Made by a program: the position numbers and the translations under genes. The notes beneath the pieces are model-generated. The model made no database searches. It saw only the letters and a list, made by a program, of their open reading frames with translations, and had not been told where the DNA came from. 15,803 nt of DNA from Conidiobolus incongruus B7586. Taxonomy: Eukaryota; Entomophthoromycota; Entomophthoromycetes; Entomophthorales; Conidiobolaceae. Positions 1-8,820 of this stretch are shown here, piece by piece. The stretch covers positions 1-15,803 of the forward strand of contig JNEM01006176.1 of NCBI GenBank assembly GCA_000697335.1. The letters run 5' to 3'. The stretch's first letter is position 1; every line of letters begins with the position of its first letter.

Positions 1-2260
1 AATTAATTATATTATATAAGTTAATTTAAATTAGAATTAATTAAGTTATTAATAAGAGAATAAATGATTTGAATTTTATACCTTATTTTTATAGCCTAAT
101 ATATATTATATCTTTTATAATTATATAATATATATTAAACTAAGGAAATTAAATCAAATCATTTTATATAATAATATAATTAAATTTGAAAAAAGATAAT
201 AACTTAATTAAATCATTTATATATTGATTTATCCTTAGTTTATTATATAACACATTTATAATTAATATTACCATTCTTAAAAATCTGATTAAATGATAAT
301 AAATATTTGATATTAATAGTTTTAGAAAATTACAATTAAATATTATATTTGAATATATTGGTAAAACCTTATATTTATTAGAAATTCCTTATTAATTAGT
401 ATATTGAACTATGAAATATATCTTGTATTAAGGGTTTAGATTTAGATGTTTCAATAATATGATAATAGATTTATTGGTATGAATTACATATCAATTGAAA
501 ACAATGGAAATTCTAAATATTATAAATATGTATAAATTATTTTAAATCTTTTTAATTTTTTTTGTTGTTGGAGCTTTGTAATTAATTAAATGATATTGAT
601 TGTTAAACATAACGCAATACAAAAAATCAAACAAAAATATTTTGATATTTAAAATTTAATATCAAATAGTTAATATATATAAAATTTTGTTGCTCAATCC
701 TTTAATATTCCACTTATATACTGATAAAATAATTTAATAAATAACGAATCATTTCAAAGTATTACCAATGTTAGAATATATGTGCTAGAGTTTAGATGAC
801 ACTAATATTAATAATTTATATTCATCTAATTAAGAGAGAGTTTCAACTAAAATAAAGAGTATATTGCAAACCTAATAAAAACTTAAAAATAAGATATAAA
901 CATAAGGATTTTAAGAAAAAATAATAGTTATGACACATAGTTAATAATGTCACTAAAACTAATATTATCAAATCACTAAAAATTATCCAATATTTGTTCA
1001 AAGATATCAAATATATTTATTTGATTGATTGAATTGAGAGCCCCGTTTATTATTAGATAGTTCAGTTATATTAATACCTAATAATAAATTGCAGAATTAC
1101 AGTCTATTCAATGAATGGATAACATTAAAATTAAAATTTAGTAGTGTAAAGGTTTCCAAATGAATGACAAACATAAAAAGCAATAATTGTTCTTTGGAAG
1201 ATACTATGCTATGCAGCATTACTAATAAATATTTTAAGTATTTAAGTTAAATTTTAATTAAAATTTTACAAGAATAATTTTAATAAATACTAAATTTTTA
1301 ACCAATACTCTAACTTATTAGAATTACTGATCTCTTTATTGATGCTAAACCTATCATACTTTTTGGAATGTATAAGTTACATATGTAAATATCACTCTTT
1401 GGTTAAAATGTTATCATTTTAAATTAAAGTATGTTTTTAAAGGATTTAATTATTCGAGTAGATATCTAAATGAGGAGGAATGGGTATATGATTTAGTGTG
1501 TATTAATTATTTATAATATATATATATTATATCGAAATTTTTGTTAAATTTATCTATTTTTTAAATTGATTTATTTTTTAATTAAATAATTAAAATTTTA
1601 ATCAATTAAATTTTTTGAATTTAATTTAATCAACTTTATCAATACCAGTTATTTATCAACTAAATAATATCATTAATTTATTTATATGATTTAAATATTC
1701 CACTTATTTTAATCACAATTCATTATTTAACAATGTTAGATGTTGTTACATCCCTCAATTTTAAATGGTTTTAATTAAGATTTAATTCAAGAATATGTAT
1801 AATTATTATAATAATCAATATAGGTCAAGGTTTTTTATGATAAAATATAGAATTATTAGTTTTTTTAAATCTATACAATTAATAGTTTATAATAATAATT
1901 AGAATTTGAATCAATTTAAAAACCTTTATAAAAAATTGATTATTTTGAGTTTATCATTAATATTTATAGAAATATTTAAATATCGCTTATTTGAAATTTG
2001 AAGTACAAATGAGTAAATAATAATGATAAATTAAAATATTATGATATCTGGATATTGATAAATTGGATATTTTGAAAGATATAATGTTTTATAAATTTTA
2101 ATTATGGTGTATTTATATCATTATCTCTCGGATATCAATAAAGGATAATTTTAATTTCGATCAATCTATTCAATCTTTAAAGTAACTAATATAAATATCA
2201 AATTAGTTAATAATATTACATTGATAAATATTGTTGATATTTAAAAACCTTCAAGTATCA
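1..2260. other. AT-rich intergenic spacer
   Basis: No gene is supported here. All frames are broken frequently, and the sequence is dominated by short A/T runs. The only structured part I can support is the foldback at 37-211, listed separately. An 18-bp A/T palindrome centred near 1255 recurs as a 16-bp version near 9531, but palindromes built only of A and T are expected by chance at this composition. The stretch ends at the 3' end of the minus-strand phosphatase gene. Confidence 0.7.
37..211. repeat. Long imperfect foldback (inverted repeat)
   Basis: Paired blocks, outside to inside: 37-51 with 197-211 (15 bp), 62-71 with 155-164 (10 bp), 72-76 with 146-150, 81-85 with 141-145, and 97-111 with 123-137 (15 bp), around an 11-nt centre at 112-122. 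The blocks are collinear, separated only by small bulges. That order is what sets this apart from chance A/T palindromes. It could be a MITE-like or foldback element, or a cruciform-forming relic. No coding capacity or clear target-site duplication is visible, and the arms may extend past the left edge of the window. Confidence 0.6.
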
Positions 2261-2264
2261 AAAT

Positions 2265-2270
2265 TTTATT
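2265..2270 (-). terminator. Poly(A) signal AATAAA overlapping the phosphatase stop codon
   Basis: On the minus strand the phosphatase ends with TAA at 2271-2269. The next bases make AATAAA (2270-2265), so the canonical polyadenylation hexamer shares two bases with the stop codon. If used, cleavage 10-30 nt downstream would leave an extremely short 3' UTR. I see no other AATAAA on this strand in the next roughly 150 nt. In DNA this rich in A and T the hexamer can arise by chance, so its use is inferred. Confidence 0.4.
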
Positions 2271-3757
2271 AATTATAACATTCTTCAAAATAATTCCAAT
2301 CATCGTGATCTTTAAGTAGTTTCAAATGTGTCAAATACTCATAAAAATTCACCAATTTGCAAGATCCTAAGGGGCACCAAGAAGTCTTGAGGATTTCGCC
2401 ATTGTAGATCATTCGCATTGCAAGCTGGTCGTTCTTGACCACAGTGTTATTCTTTTGAGGATTCCACACTTCAATAATCAGATTGCTGGCGTATGGCGGC
2501 CAGTGGTTAATTTCAGCATCTAAGCCTCCTAAAAGAGGACCAAGTGTGGTGTCGTGGCCGGAGTAGATCTTGAATTTGGGATTAGGTGTATCATGCTCAT
2601 TTTGGCGTTGATATACGATTTGTCGCTGGTTAACCAACTTGCCCAATCTGAAAACTTTATTAGGGAAAGTGTTCACCCTAAACAAATTATGGGCAATCTC
2701 ATTCAAAACTGGACCAATTTGGAGACGTGTGAGCTTCCTGGAATTTTTACTTGCATTGAACCAGACCTTGGACTCTTCGTTAGCTGCATTCTGCAGCTCC
2801 ATGAGTTCGTAATCCCCAAAGCAATCCTCACGATCCTCTTTGAAGCATAGGGGTGGCTGACCGTGGCAGCTTCGAGCTACTAAAGTATCAAGGAACCAAG
2901 CGGTCCAAAAGTTATCGTTGGAAACGTCATAATTTAAATGCTTTTGGAAATTCTTCCTCAAATGAGATGTCAATTTAAAGAAATTCTGGTACCTTGTAGA
3001 TTTCTTGAACTTTTGCTCCAACTGTTTGAGATTGGGGCATGAGTTGCGGTTTGGATACAACGTTTCGATCTCCGCTGGAAACACCTCCATTCGGATCTTC
3101 GTGTCTTCGCCATTTTGGTGATTGGATGATGGGAAGAGCCCAGTCAGTAGTGAACTCACACTCTGTTGCGTGCGTTGGAGATCGCTACTACGTACATATA
3201 GATCATCTGCAGCTTTATCTAAAGTATCCGGTAAGAAATTCAAGTGGTCGACATATATCTTCTTCAATTGTTCGCCAATCGATCGCAATTGAGTAATTCC
3301 TACTTGAGTTAATTGGCCCATATAACAACTTCCCTGCCATCTTAGTCCCTCAAGGGGACTGATGCTACAGTATCCCTTTTCAGAATCGCATATCGAAGGC
3401 GGGAAAGGCATACGAGGCAATACATGAAAATTGGGCTGATGAGATTCAATAGGACAGTCCCAAACATCCTTGTTTTGGAATTTTGGTGGTAACAGATGGA
3501 CTGGTGAGCGGTCTCCATGACGATGGAATAACTGGACAGATAGTAGCTCACCTTCAGGGTACTAAAATACAAATTAATAAAAGTTCAACTTTGGAAATTA
3601 TTTTAGTGTTTACTAATGGCGAATAATTTTCAGCGATAGGAAAACCAGCTTGACAATAGTTATAACCTTTTTCCAGAATATTACCTTCGTTACTAAAGTT
3701 CAATACTTCACCTCTTAATAGAGAAATTAACAACAAAATAAAATGATTCGATTTCAT
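2269..3757 (-). CDS. Secreted histidine acid phosphatase, 2-phosphoxylose phosphatase-like (two exons)
   Basis: Exons are 3757-3614 (48 codons) and 3561-2269 (430 codons plus TAA), giving 478 residues, close to the 480 of human PXYLP1. The ATG at 3757 opens a signal peptide (hydrophobic core FILLLISLL, residues 6-14), so the product should enter the secretory pathway. The phosphatase signature RHGDRSP is at residues 62-68, with H63 the expected phospho-accepting histidine. R172 in VRSSDLQRT is the conserved third arginine. YSGHDTTL places the HD pair at 384-385, with D385 the expected proton donor. MGQLTQVG (129-136) and the C-terminal RMIYNG, CPL and final Cys regions follow the PXYLP1 pattern rather than that of phytases. 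Likely N-glycosylation sequons are at N20, N44, N317 and N419. Family knowledge says such enzymes hydrolyse phosphomonoesters in the secretory route or outside the cell. The substrate here is unknown, and xylose 2-phosphate is not implied by similarity alone. All key catalytic residues are present, so the gene looks functional. Confidence 0.9.
3562..3613 (-). other. 52-nt spliceosomal intron in the phosphatase gene
   Basis: The donor GTAAAC follows the codon for L48 and the acceptor TTTTAG precedes the codon for Y49, so the intron is phase 0. Reading straight through from exon 1 ends in a short tail without the RHG motif. Removing the intron joins the signal-peptide exon in frame to LFHRHGDRSP, which is strong evidence for splicing. 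The short length, AT-rich body and TTATTAAT possible branch region are typical of compact fungal introns. Confidence 0.85.
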
Positions 3758-4200
3758 ATTTTATTTAATTGTAAAGATAAAGTCACTAATATTTCCTTGG
3801 GATTAATATTAAATTAATAATAATAATATTAACTCTTATTAAAATATAATATTTAATAATATTTTTTTGTTACAAAATTGTTTTCTAAAAAATTTGGAAA
3901 TATCGCCTTGGTAGCACTATTTATACAATAAAATTAGAACTAAATTAAGGAGTGAACTTAACAGTCATTAAAAATCCATAATTAAATTGGGGTTACTTTG
4001 CAGACACTAATTTAAGTAATCACAAACCTGTAATTTACTTTTCTTTTAGTGACGATTCATTACGTCTTATTGTATTCAATGGTCGGTGACTTATTTTCAA
4101 TCCTTTTTAATTTTCATTCCATCATTATCCGAAATCTTACTCCTTATCCCAAAACACCTAACAATTTTATTTAAGATGATATATTACGATTTTGTGATGA
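3758..4200 (-). promoter_or_regulatory. Promoter and 5' UTR region of the phosphatase gene
   Basis: On the minus strand TATAAATAG occupies 3925-3917, about 160 nt upstream of the ATG, which predicts transcription starting near 3890. The inferred leader (about 3890-3758) contains no ATG, so the 3757 ATG would be the first one, supporting that start. Further upstream, half-sites GACG and CGTC lie eight bases apart (about 4050-4065), resembling split bZIP half-sites. I give those little weight. The region is otherwise plain AT-rich DNA. Confidence 0.5.
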
Positions 4201-5650
4201 TAGAAATTAACCAATCAAATATGCTGAAATTGAATCTTTAACAATATATTTAAGTAGTGAGTGTAATTACCCAATATAGTGAAAAATTTCTTAGTTATAA
4301 TTCTTAAATTAAAATAAATTATGGGATGATGATGAAAATTTGAAATCATTATGAATAATATCGTATTGAAATTTAAAAAGTGAATTACTATAAAAAATAA
4401 CATTATATTATATTGTCAATTGTTGAGATTAAAAATGAAAAACTATATTAATGCTAATTAAATAAATTAAGATAAAATAACTCAATAATATACCGTATAA
4501 TTTATGACATTCAAAATTGCATTTAATATAATCTTCCATAATAAAAGCCCACAAAAATTTGCCCAAATCTATAAAAGAGCGTGTAATACAAGTTAATCAA
4601 CCTATTCTCCAATAACTCTACCAACTCTAACTTTTTTACTCAATATTACTCTATTACTAATAATAAAATCCTTATGATCTTTGGAAATAATTAATTTTAG
4701 AATTTATTATTAAATTGAGTAATTGATAAATAAGGGAATAAATTTCAGATGACATTAAAAATTTAATTGATTACGTATTAAGTGGATGATAATGAGATTA
4801 ATTCGAGAAGGAATTACACCCAAGTTTTGAAAAGTTGATTTTTTATATTTTTATTTTCATTTGAATCAAGAATATTACCAAATATTAAAATAAATTGTTT
4901 ATATTTAAATATTTTTAGTTATCGATTAATTATTCAATTTATTATAGAAATTTGAATAAAAATTTAAAAACAAATTGTATGAAATCGTTTTTTACTAAAT
5001 TCAGTAAAATTAGACTCGAGGATAATCTATATTCTCATATAATTAATTAACTTAAATTAATTGAAAAAGAAAAAAACCTTCTTGGTCATACCTACTTTAT
5101 GATACAATAAATGAAAGATGAAATCTTTCCATACAGTCTTGTGATAACATTGAAATATCAAAGGTATTATAGCATTAAAATATCGTTTCTTATTTTCTCA
5201 ACCACTACAAATATTTTGCAATTTTAGAAATACAAATTCAAATTAAAAACCTCCAAAAATAATTCCTGAAAAGTTAAATATGATAGACTAAAGATATTAT
5301 TAGGAAAATTTTTTCAATTTGGTAATATTTATAGTAGGCAATTGTTGAGTATTTAATAATTATTCACAAAAAATAAAAATATTTTGAATATGTTTTACAG
5401 GTAATTGATATTGAAAATTTAATATTATTTGAAATTTTGTTGAATTTAATTTTTATTGAATTCACTGAAAATTTGTCATAATAATAAGTCAACAAAAAAG
5501 TACTATTATTATTAATTGAGTCATATAATACCCCATAAAATAAGTCTAGAACTCCCAAACCCAGCCTCAATACCAGCAATAATTCAATTCCTACAACGAA
5601 TAAAAATAATGAATCAACGATGTTACAAATTTACTTTGAAAGAATATGAA
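4201..5650. other. AT-rich spacer with one orphan TATA box
   Basis: No coding sequence is supported. The short minus-strand frames at 4215-4403 and 5364-5579 encode Phe/Ile/Asn/Tyr-rich strings of the kind AT-rich DNA gives by chance, with no recognisable domain. Base composition rises slightly around 4555-4630, near the TATA box listed separately, and again around 5530-5580, where I recognise nothing. Confidence 0.6.
4570..4577 (+). promoter_or_regulatory. Orphan TATA box (TATAAAAG)
   Basis: TATAAAAG sits in a short stretch of relatively GC-containing flank (GCCCAAATC before, AGCGTG after), much like the TATA boxes of the two genes. Downstream on the plus strand there is a C/T-rich leader-like segment, but the first ATG near 4675 opens only a six-codon frame. 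It could drive an untranslated RNA, be the relic of a lost gene, or be chance. Confidence 0.25.
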
Positions 5651-5653
5651 ACG

Positions 5654-5728
5654 ATTCACTTCAAGACTGTTATTCACTGAAAAATTCTCATTGGGTTAAA
5701 ATTAGAATTGTTGAAACTTGAAGTGAAT
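5654..5728. repeat. 75-bp two-tier foldback
   Basis: The outer arms 5654-5665 and 5717-5728 are perfect 12-bp reverse complements containing four G/C pairs (core CACTTCAAG). Nested inside, 5683-5688 pairs with 5704-5709 (AATTCT/AGAATT). A 12-bp mixed-composition match at this short spacing is less likely by chance than the pure A/T palindromes nearby. It might be a small foldback element or a transcribed hairpin. No reading frame crosses it. Confidence 0.45.
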
Positions 5729-5999
5729 ACTTAGTTAAGTAACTTTCTGATTGTGATTTTGAATTGAGGAGCCGATAATTTTCTAATTAAATTACTCAAT
5801 TTGTAAATTTTTGATTGATCTTATGACTTACCCGAAATATTGTATATTCGTTTGTTTGCTATGGTATTAATTAATTGATCTATTAATCAATTAATTATAG
5901 TGAAAAGAAAAGTGGGAAAAAGTTTAAAAATTAGTTAAATTTTATAACAATTTGTTATGATATCAACACATTTAAATGTTGGATTTTGAATTTAAATTC
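5729..5999. other. AT-rich spacer
   Basis: Apart from the hairpin at 5868-5897 I see no gene, RNA or element. It separates the 5654-5728 foldback from the higher-GC island that begins near 6000. Confidence 0.5.
5868..5897. repeat. 12-bp inverted repeat with 6-nt loop
   Basis: 5868-5879 is the exact reverse complement of 5886-5897, separated by six bases. All but one pair are A/T, so it may be a chance palindrome. The spacing would nevertheless form a stable simple hairpin, in either strand's RNA. Confidence 0.4.
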
Positions 6000-6560
6000 A
6001 TCAAAATGTCACGCTTTGAAATATTGAATATAGAGCTAGTTTCGGGTAATAGCAGTTAGATTCGAGTTAATCTTGTCTCTACTTGTGATAATTATCATAT
6101 TTAGATTTTTCTAGACTGCCTTGAAATGAATGGATCATTTTGTAAGCCTAGAGCCAATGACACCTAAAAATCTGGTTAGTATATGTTATGGTGTCAGGTG
6201 ATTGGTCAACTTGATACAAAATTTTCTCAGATTCCACCTGATGTCCATTCAATCCAGGAGAATTCAGGGACTGAAGACCTAGTCAGAAACTTCTACGCAA
6301 TGGTGCAACCTATTGCTAATGTAATCTCAGAGAAATAATGGTGAGAAATTTCAATAAGCTGAAAATAGATTTCTATGTCCTTCTGATTACCCAATCTAGT
6401 AATCGAATCCAAAAAGTGAGATAAGAAAACTTGGACTAAACTAATTATAACCAACAAGCAGCAAATCAAATGACTTCTATAATGATGATATCATAGCTCA
6501 GAAGAATTACCAATTGCTCTGGAGCATACAATTAACCGAAATTATTAGTAATTCAACCAA
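6000..6560 (+). other. Higher-GC island of unknown origin, possible decayed gene or element
   Basis: Composition changes abruptly: 6241-6300 has 26/60 G/C against far less in the flanking spacer. The best frame, 6183-6338 on the plus strand, gives 51 residues with a believable coding-like composition (segments SGTEDLVRNFY and MVQPIANVISE) and a TAA stop. Shorter open segments with similar composition follow to about 6600 in other frames. I recognise no family, no convincing splice sites tie the segments together, and no TATA box precedes them. It may be a decayed host gene, a transposon remnant or an intron-containing gene I cannot resolve. It is not called as a CDS. Confidence 0.35.
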
Positions 6561-7174
6561 TTCAAAATTATTTCATACATTATCCCGCCAGTTATTTTTA
6601 AATTAACCAATATTAATTATATCTATATTCTAAATAAATTTAGTAAATTTTTAATTGATTTAATATATTTGAAAAATATACTGATACTCCCTAAGCCTAA
6701 ACTCGAAATTATTTCTTTAGAAGATCCTCAAACACTCTCAAAAAATTGATGATTTGTAATATTTTTTTTGCTTCGGCTAATGTTTTAAAATATTATTTTA
6801 ATGCTCCTCCATAAATTTAAATACCCGATCTTAATTTAAAATCTTTTCAAACATTAATTTAAAACCAATTAAAAATATAATTAAATATTTAAAATAGATA
6901 ATCCCGTAAAATTCCTCTAATTTTAAAATCACCCGTTAATTTCCAGTAAAATAGAAGGATTAGAAATATAATGTTTAAAAAATAGGATAATCTTATACCA
7001 TGAGTTGGATATCAATTAGACTAAATTTATATTAAATTAATAATAGAGATTTAATAATAATTCGAATTGATTAGATAATTGAACCATTTTGATTATTAAA
7101 TTTTAATAAATATTTTTATAATAACGTCATCGAAAATAGATGAAAAGATGAGACATATATATAATAGAAATACC

Positions 7175-7211
<37 letters not shown>

Positions 7212-8130
7212 ACCATAATGATATTTTGGTTCGAATTGAATTAAAAATTGTGGTGATTTAATATAAATTCTTGAATTTTTGACGCATATTTTAATTAAAA
7301 AATTTTTTTTTAGTTTTAGATGATACAAAGATAAATAAAATAAAATTTTAATGAATTTGAATTTAATTTAATATTCACAATTTGCTAACATAATATCAAT
7401 TTGATTACTTCAGAAGGTTCCAATGCTGGTATGCTTATTATAAAACGAAATCATGCCAATATAATAATCATACCACTTTTCAAAAATATTGAAACATACG
7501 TAAATGACTGGATATCTAATGGACAACTGGTAAATGTTGAGTCCTTTTAAATTAATGTTTTAAGCTTTTATTATTGTTTAATTAATTAGTTTGATTAATA
7601 AATTCATATGCTAGATTGATTTTCGGGATAATAAAGTGTGGAGGATGACATAATTTGGACCAATTGGATTTAGGGAGAAAAATTGTGATAAAGTTGTGAT
7701 TGGCTAATTTGATATTGAGATATTGATTTAAAATTGCGAAATTTTTGAAATGATTATTTATAGCTAGCAACCTTTAACAAGAACAACGTATGCTAAATTG
7801 TGTTAAAATTTATGGTTGGCAATAAAATTTCTGATCACAACAAAATCACTATACAAATATTTTCTTAAATAATTTTGCGTGAATTGCTAATAGTAGCATT
7901 TTATGGTTAGCATAGTGCTTAATTGATCGTGATTAAGGATATTGATATGGTTTACATAAATGAGACCTGAAACAAATTCTCTTCAGAATCTTTAAAGGAT
8001 TAATTGAGAGTCTTCAAAATAGTCTAATAAAAAATGTGAAACATCCTCAACCTTTTGGTTAACAAGGATTTGAAATTAGTTTGAGGAGACTGAACTAATT
8101 GAATAAAATTATTCGATACTAAATATATTC
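6561..8130. other. AT-rich spacer
   Basis: No gene is supported. It contains the (AT)16 microsatellite and, at 7389-7550, a 53-codon open frame without an early ATG, noted among the weak observations. The short minus-strand frame at 7582-7770 has the Asn/Ile/Phe/Leu bias expected of chance translation. Composition begins to rise near 8130, where the next gene's promoter starts. Confidence 0.6.
7178..7209. repeat. (AT)16 dinucleotide microsatellite
   Basis: An uninterrupted 32-bp run of alternating A and T. Such tracts change length readily, so the copy number may differ between strains or be compressed in an assembly. Confidence 0.95.
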
Positions 8131-8132
8131 CG

Positions 8133-8153
8133 GTTCGAGCATCCGGATCGAAC
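8133..8153. promoter_or_regulatory. Nested palindrome upstream of the small gene
   Basis: GTTCGA (8133-8138) is mirrored by TCGAAC (8148-8153) around nine bases. Inside lies the perfect 8-bp palindrome ATCCGGAT (8141-8148), and TCCGG (8129-8133) also pairs with CCGGA (8143-8147). The block is the most GC-rich spot in the spacer and lies 90-110 bp upstream of the TATA box, where activator sites are common in fungi. The CCGG-centred dyad would suit a dimeric DNA-binding protein, but no factor can be named from sequence alone. Confidence 0.45.
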
Positions 8154-8161
8154 ATTGAGAG

Positions 8162-8233
8162 GTGGGTGGAAAATATTACAAATTTGAAATGGATTAATGG
8201 ATGCTGAATGGAGGTGTGGGTGGAAATACCCAC
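8162..8233 (+). promoter_or_regulatory. Repeated GTGGGTGGAAA promoter element with inverted repeat
   Basis: The 11-mer GTGGGTGGAAA occurs at 8162-8172 and again, exactly, at 8216-8226, 54 bp apart on the same face of the promoter. The second copy is also the left half of an inverted repeat, GTGGGT (8216-8221) with ACCCAC (8228-8233), ending nine bases before the TATA box. An exact G-rich 11-mer twice in 65 bp is unlikely by chance in this composition and suggests a transcription factor site. Confidence 0.5.
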
Positions 8234-8242
8234 CAGAATAAG

Positions 8243-8250
8243 TATAAATA
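8243..8250 (+). promoter_or_regulatory. TATA box of the small gene (TATAAATA)
   Basis: TATAAATAG begins at 8243, 76 bases before the ATG at 8319. Transcription would start around 8275-8285, leaving a leader of about 40 nt. The same nine bases form the TATA box of the phosphatase gene. Its position also decides the start codon: the in-frame ATG at 8208 lies upstream of the TATA box and would not be in the message. Confidence 0.6.
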
Positions 8251-8318
8251 GGCTCAATAATCTCCATCTTCTCAACATAATTAATTTGGTATTTTTATTT
8301 CATTTGTTTATTTTCATT

Positions 8319-8693
8319 ATGAGTTTATTCAAGATTCACGTTGATGCTGATAGTTATGATTTATTTCCCACCAATGACTCTACTTTCGAGTCCCTCTCAG
8401 ATCTTGACTCGTCGTTTCACTCCGACATTGACTCTGACATGTCTTCCACCGAAAATGCCATCTCATTGATTGACTCCAGCTCTACCAAGAGCTCGAGCCG
8501 TCGTCGGGTGGGCTTCAGTGACGATGTCACACTCATCGCCTTCGACAGAAAAAAGGGCGATGCTCTTATTGATGAATTAGTTGTTGAATATGTTGGGGGC
8601 ATGGATGAGGTTAAAGAACTTTACAACCGCAACCACACTAAGAACCGATCGAAATTGGGCAAGTATCTCAAGAAGATCTTCAACAAGGAATAA
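8319..8693 (+). CDS. Small Ser/Asp-rich protein with an RVxF motif, function unknown
   Basis: A single exon of 124 codons ending in TAA. I chose the ATG at 8319 rather than the in-frame one at 8208 because composition jumps to coding-like values there and a TATA box lies between them. The longer reading would add 37 residues with a membrane-like stretch and is the alternative. Residues 9-60 are rich in Ser and Asp (DLDSSFHSDIDSD), a likely disordered region with many casein-kinase-2-type sites. RRRVGF at 61-66 fits the RVxF docking motif by which regulators bind protein phosphatase 1, followed by SDDVTLIAF. Residues 80-101 look helical and acidic, and 104-123 form a Lys/Arg-rich tail (KLGKYLKKIF). 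There is no signal peptide in this form, so a cytosolic or nuclear role is expected. I do not recognise the family, and PP1 binding is an inference from a short motif. No partner gene lies nearby. Confidence 0.75.
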   Translation: MSLFKIHVDADSYDLFPTNDSTFESLSDLDSSFHSDIDSDMSSTENAISLIDSSSTKSSSRRRVGFSDDVTLIAFDRKKGDALIDELVVEYVGGMDEVKELYNRNHTKNRSKLGKYLKKIFNKE

Positions 8694-8820
8694 TTACCTC
8701 ATATCTTGACGATTTTGGGCATGTATTTATCTAACCATAACTCTGTATTTCTATTGTATAATTAATTAATGTATATTATCAACACCTTACTGATTACTAA
8801 CCTCTACGCCACTATCCTCA

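Noticed and set aside
1247-1264. 18-bp A/T palindrome recurring as 16 bp near 9531
   Set aside because: Palindromes made only of A and T are common at this composition, and the flanks of the two copies differ.
2554-3296. Plus-strand frames of 98 and 85 codons (2554-2850 and 3039-3296)
   Set aside because: Both lie antisense inside the phosphatase second exon, whose catalytic motifs are on the minus strand; they are shadows of that gene.
6488-6530. TAGCTCAG followed by GCTCTGGAGC, resembling a tRNA D arm
   Set aside because: No T arm or acceptor stem can be placed at the right distance.
8143-8153. GTTCGATCC on the minus strand, resembling a tRNA B box
   Set aside because: The flanking bases do not form the five-pair T stem and no A box or acceptor stem fits; other near matches in the window also fail.
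8208-8318. 37-codon in-frame N-terminal extension with a membrane-like segment
   Set aside because: The TATA box lies within it and base composition is spacer-like until 8319. The hydrophobic residues reflect T-rich leader sequence.
8417-8602. Minus-strand 61-codon frame
   Set aside because: It is a shadow of the small plus-strand gene, which has the better composition and a TATA box.
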